Source of the DNA: Clostridia bacterium
Lineage (GTDB): Bacteria; Bacillota; Clostridia; Christensenellales; Aristaeellaceae
Assembly: GCA_017397765.1 (NCBI GenBank)
Contig: JAFQIB010000118.1
Location: 1 to 42,327, forward strand
Length of the DNA stretch: 42,327 nt
Direction: 5' to 3'
This document shows positions 39,211 through 42,327 of this stretch, in pieces (position 1 is the first letter of the stretch; each line of letters opens with the position of its first letter). A program made the translations under genes and the position numbers. Under the pieces are notes generated by a model. The model had not been told where the DNA came from. It made no database searches and was given only the letters and a program-made list of their open reading frames with translations.

Positions 39211-41313
39211 TCAGCCACCTATGAGCATATCTGCCTTCTGTTGCATTGTATCAGCATATTCCTGAGGCGTAATGTCACCGTTCATCAGCATTTCCAGCAG
39301 ACCTTCAGTAATCTGCAGACGCATCAGCTCCAGGTCACGAAGCTGCGGGACACCGTGCTCCAGCACGAAATTGTAAAGGTACTCATTTTGCGCAGAAGGC
39401 GGTGTGCGCATATCATGCTGCTCGCCGTAAAGGGATTTGTCCTTCAGCCACTGACCACAGTTGAGATAAAACTGATTTGAAGTCGCTTCCACCGAAGCGT
39501 AGCATGCCAGAAAATAGGCTGCTTCTTCCGGGTATCTGGAGTTGGCATTAGCCATCAAACACCAGGAATCCACCAGGAAGAGCGGATTCTCAATATCATA
39601 GACAGGAGGTAATACATAGGTATCATTTCCCAGTTTGCCCAATGCATGTTCTTCCGCCCAAAGCAGGGTGTTATCCGGCATGTCGAAGCTGAGGTCATGG
39701 GGATCCTTTATATAGATCAAGCCTCTCACGCTCAGATCCTGGATACGTTCCAGCAAGGCCAGGTATTCCGCCGTTTGGAAGTCCGCGGTGCCCAGGTAGT
39801 AGTCGGTGTGCGTTGCTTCGTATTGCCAGCGCATATTGGTCAGCACATTCTCGCCAGCCAAATAGATCGGTTTTTCGGCGGTCTGGTTATAGGCGTATAC
39901 TTTATCAGCCAAAGCATCGAAGTCTTCCCATGTCCACACACCGGTAGGAATCTCCCACCCCACAGCTTCTGCCAGTTTGGGATTTACCTGGAACAGATCC
40001 ACGCCTGTCTCCCACAGCACACCGTATTGCCGCCCATGAGTGGACATCAATCCCCAGATATCCCGGTAATCATCCCGGAGTGCTTGCATTTCAGGCATAT
40101 CGGTCAGATCAATGATGGCACCGTTTGCCAATAAGCCAGGAGCTGGCGTCATACCATACATGCCCTGCATGGCAAACACATCCACGCCGCCTTCGTCCGC
40201 CATCATTTCAGTGGCCAGAACGCGGTTGTCAAGAATATCCCGGCGAACCACTTCCACATTCGGATACTTCTTGTTAAACATTTCGATAGCAATAGCCATC
40301 GAAGGTTCTTCAAGGTGCGGGCCATCAACGATCGTCAGCAGGTGGTCAACTTTTTTGCCGCTAAGCTGTAAGATATTATAGCAACCAGTTTGTTTTCCAT
40401 CGAAATCATAGGTATACAGATTGGTTTCGTCACGGCTCATGCTCTCCGTATTCTTGTCTATCCGCTGACCCGAATAGAACATTTCACCCGTACGGGCATT
40501 GAGGATCATCAACCGTCCTTCTTCGTTGATCACAAAAGCATACTGATCGCCGTCCTTTTCAAAGCCTGCCACGATTTCCAACAGACCTTTCACTTTTACA
40601 GGGGAACAGTACAACTGGCGTGTCCGCAAATTGATCGCAGCCAGTTCGCCTGTTTCCCTGTAAGCAAACAGCACATCACCGTGCAGCGAAAGATTGCTCA
40701 CTCGTTTGTTGGTCCAGCCCTCGATATGAAGAGCTGCGTCAAACTCTGCTTGATCAGGGTATACACTTATGCGATATATGCTGTTCCTGATCTGCTTGTT
40801 ATTCACCACAGCATATACGCTGCCTCCCGCAGCGACCATATCCGTGATGTTGAACGAAATGTCGAGATCACGACCGGGTGTCATGGGTAGCCCGTAACTG
40901 GTGGTAGACAGCAACCGCTGGCCTTCCTCCGACCAGGTAACGTAGTACAGCGTTCCGGGCATATCCACATCCGCTGCCATTGCAACGATGCTGTCGTTCT
41001 CCAGCACCACCTGAGGTCGTTTTGCACCTGAGCGCTGGAACATAAGCTTGTCTTCCTCATATGTCCACACGCCTCCATCATCCATAGCACGCATGGGACG
41101 CATCAGCGCAAAGGCGGTAACGGTAAACAACATCAACACCAGAGCAAACACGACGATGTTCTTCGCCTTCTGCGGAAGGGAAAGCCAATAACCGCCTTTG
41201 CGTTTTTCATCCTGCCGATGGTGATGCTCAGCAATGATCTTATCTGCCAGAAACTCATTTGGTTTCAGTCCGGCATGAGTGTTCTCAATTGCCTGATGAA
41301 TTCGCTTATTCAC
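39211..41313 (-). CDS. Membrane-anchored propeller and solute-binding fusion, probable anti-sigma sensor
   Basis: A protein of 700 residues. Residues 1-51 are cytoplasmic (MNKRIHQAIENTHAGLKPNEF), followed by a single membrane helix at 52-71. Residues 80-325 look like a beta-propeller (strand repeats with WTYEEDKLMF, LYYVTWSEEGQRLL, VYAVVNNKQIRNSIYRI). Residues 325-700 are a family 1 extracellular solute-binding domain (EEPSMAIAIEMFNKKYPNVEVVRR, VDVFAMQG, GVWTWEDFDALADKV). There is no signal cleavage site or lipobox. The GTG start with AAAGGAG 9 bases away overlaps the sigma gene by 8 bases. Position and layout suggest that the short cytoplasmic part holds the ECF sigma factor and the outside part senses a sugar; this is inference. 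Confidence 0.85.
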   Translation of the reverse strand: MNKRIHQAIENTHAGLKPNEFLADKIIAEHHHRQDEKRKGGYWLSLPQKAKNIVVFALVLMLFTVTAFALMRPMRAMDDGGVWTYEEDKLMFQRSGAKRPQVVLENDSIVAMAADVDMPGTLYYVTWSEEGQRLLSTTSYGLPMTPGRDLDISFNITDMVAAGGSVYAVVNNKQIRNSIYRISVYPDQAEFDAALHIEGWTNKRVSNLSLHGDVLFAYRETGELAAINLRTRQLYCSPVKVKGLLEIVAGFEKDGDQYAFVINEEGRLMILNARTGEMFYSGQRIDKNTESMSRDETNLYTYDFDGKQTGCYNILQLSGKKVDHLLTIVDGPHLEEPSMAIAIEMFNKKYPNVEVVRRDILDNRVLATEMMADEGGVDVFAMQGMYGMTPAPGLLANGAIIDLTDMPEMQALRDDYRDIWGLMSTHGRQYGVLWETGVDLFQVNPKLAEAVGWEIPTGVWTWEDFDALADKVYAYNQTAEKPIYLAGENVLTNMRWQYEATHTDYYLGTADFQTAEYLALLERIQDLSVRGLIYIKDPHDLSFDMPDNTLLWAEEHALGKLGNDTYVLPPVYDIENPLFLVDSWCLMANANSRYPEEAAYFLACYASVEATSNQFYLNCGQWLKDKSLYGEQHDMRTPPSAQNEYLYNFVLEHGVPQLRDLELMRLQITEGLLEMLMNGDITPQEYADTMQQKADMLIGG

Positions 41314-41803
41314 CCAACATTTCTCCTTTCAGCATGTCTTTGAGCTGCTTTCGGGCCCGTTTCAGTCGTTCTGAAACAGATGGCTGACGGATGCCCAGTA
41401 TGCTTGCGATTTCGTTTACATTGAAGTTCTGGTAATAGTACAGAAGAATGACCTCTCTGGATTTGTCAGGCAGGTGATGGATCGCCATACTCAGAGAAAT
41501 CTCGTCATCGTCGGGTGGTGAACTTTCATCCGGAAGAAGCTCCGGTGTGACATGCCGGTTGATCCGTTTGAACCAGCCTGAACGCAGCATATCACGGCAG
41601 ACATTGAGCGCGATGCGATACACCCATGCCTTCTCATGCCCGTCGTCACGGTAGTCGGGAAGGGCGTTGTAAACCTTCAAAAAGGTTTCCTGCACAGCAT
41701 CTTCAGCTTGCATTCGATCCTGCAATCGCACATAGCAAAACCGTAGAAGCTCCGCTTGATAAGCGCTTACCAATTCACGCAGCTTCTGTTCTTGCTGATC
41801 CAT
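41306..41803 (-). CDS. ECF-type RNA polymerase sigma factor
   Basis: A protein of 165 residues with sigma region 2 (ELLRFCYVRLQDRMQAEDAVQETFLKVY, then AWVYRIALNVCRDMLR) and region 4 (HLPDKSREVILLYYYQNFNVNEIASILGIRQPSVSERLKRARKQL). There is no region 1 or 3, as in ECF factors. The ATG at 41803 has GGAGG 8 bases before it; an in-frame GTG three codons earlier sits on the ribosome site and is rejected. It heads the operon and overlaps the sensor gene, the usual sigma/anti-sigma order. The AT-rich upstream region (41820-41870) has no clear sigma-A promoter. Confidence 0.92.
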   Translation of the reverse strand: MDQQEQKLRELVSAYQAELLRFCYVRLQDRMQAEDAVQETFLKVYNALPDYRDDGHEKAWVYRIALNVCRDMLRSGWFKRINRHVTPELLPDESSPPDDDEISLSMAIHHLPDKSREVILLYYYQNFNVNEIASILGIRQPSVSERLKRARKQLKDMLKGEMLGE

Positions 41804-41933
41804 GTCATTCACCTCCCTTCACTTATAATAACGTACTTCATGAACATAATATAGGTATCGATGCTTATTTTCTGTTAGGAATTGTAAAATGCAAAATCAC
41901 GAGTGCGGATTGTTGCTCTCAAAGAATTGAAGA

Positions 41934-41975
41934 GAAAAAAAGCTCTGCGATCTATTTGCTGCAGATCGCAGGGCT
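41934..41975 (-). terminator. Strong terminator on the minus strand
   Basis: Stem AGCTCTGCGATCT (41941-41953) with AGATCGCAGGGCT (41963-41975), one G-U pair. On the minus strand it is followed by seven T (41934-41940). It ends whatever is transcribed from the right edge. Confidence 0.85.
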
Positions 41976-41978
41976 TTG

Positions 41979-42092
41979 TCATAAGGTTTCATTGTGCTGA
42001 TGTTGTTTGGTATGCTGCGTTATCTCGTTGTTGGGATCGGCAATTTGTTTCGCCGTTTGCACTAACAGGTTTGACAGTTCATTGGTACTCAT
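41979..42092 (-). CDS. Possible small protein of 37 residues
   Basis: An open frame MSTNELSNLLVQTAKQ and on ends 4 bases before a strong terminator. It has no good ribosome site. A second short frame of 21 residues (42079-42144, MLKQERNLIP) with GGAAAGAG ahead of it overlaps its start. They may be small genes or the decayed tail of one gene; the evidence is thin. Confidence 0.25.
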   Translation of the reverse strand: MSTNELSNLLVQTAKQIADPNNEITQHTKQHQHNETL

Positions 42093-42158
42093 TCGTGATG
42101 AAGCGATGAATGTTTGGTATCAAATTGCGTTCCTGCTTTAACATCGCTCTTTCCACTC

Positions 42159-42326
42159 CTAAATCTGCGGATTCTGCAAACTTGCGATCCTCTGTCGTGC
42201 ATAAACCACCAGTTTTTTGACGCATTCCAGTTCTTCTTCGCCGGGGTTATGGAACTCAAAATCAATGGGAGCGCAGCACACATGTTCCAATGGCTGCCCA
42301 AAGAAAGTAACGTTCTTTCCCGGTGC
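42159..42326 (-). CDS. C-terminal 55 residues of a protein cut by the window edge
   Basis: An open frame entering from the right edge, ending in TAG at 42159-42161 (visible part contains APIDFEFHNPGEEELECVKK and ends SLQNPQI). The reading frame looks coding, but no family is recognised from this tail. Its transcript would end at the terminator at 41934-41975. Confidence 0.5.
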   Translation of the reverse strand, partial: APGKNVTFFGQPLEHVCCAPIDFEFHNPGEEELECVKKLVVYARQRIASLQNPQI

Positions 42327-42327
42327 G

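Overview
The window looks like chromosomal DNA of a GC-rich member of the Clostridia (Bacillota), probably a gut or rumen organism. The grounds are strong AGGAGG-type ribosome binding sites, consensus sigma-A promoters with 17-base spacing, a T-box leader, CotH-type secreted proteins, and many genes for breaking down plant or host glycans. A placement near Christensenellales/Aristaeellaceae is only a guess from general resemblance. No rRNA, tRNA, CRISPR array, transposase or phage gene was seen.

Layout. 1-5155: an accessory strip in which hairpin-rich repeats recur around a DUF1836/GDSL-esterase/membrane-protein operon, a secreted C39-like peptidase and an AT-rich acetyltransferase that sits between two copies of the repeat ends. 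5156-8813: a VWA protein and a macrodomain protein, then purC with a small membrane protein, and a small DUF4342-like protein. 8857-16493: GH38 alpha-mannosidase behind a large CotH protein, an XRE/membrane regulator, a sugar-isomerase-like TIM barrel and a Cof-type phosphatase. 16572-22826: a complete five-gene Opp-type ABC importer (A-B-C-D-F) with a hairpin after oppA and a terminator after oppF. 23058-29048: an unassigned putative (alpha/alpha) toroid protein, GH29 fucosidase, GH105 unsaturated-glycuronyl hydrolase and an MBL-fold hydrolase. 29121-37430: nitroreductase, second CotH protein, T-box-controlled cstA, HIT protein, AraC-phosphotransferase fusion, an XRE/membrane pair and a PNPOx-like protein. 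37632-41803: an ECF sigma factor, a membrane-anchored propeller/solute-binding protein and two sugar-type ABC permeases, with no ATPase. 41979-42326: scraps at the right edge.

How the genes may work together. The esterase, mannosidase, fucosidase, GH105 and toroid protein have no visible signal peptides, so they probably act inside the cell on oligosaccharides that have been imported. The Opp importer in their midst is the obvious candidate carrier, although its family also carries peptides.

The most unusual system is at 37632-41803. An ECF sigma factor overlaps a gene whose product has a short cytoplasmic segment, one membrane helix, a propeller-like domain and an extracellular ABC solute-binding domain. 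Two permease genes follow. This looks like a nutrient-sensing anti-sigma built from a transport binding protein, comparable in logic (not in sequence) to RsgI sensors. The second candidate system is the macrodomain plus VWA pair. The third is the set of repeat-bounded, promoter-to-terminator units near the left edge.
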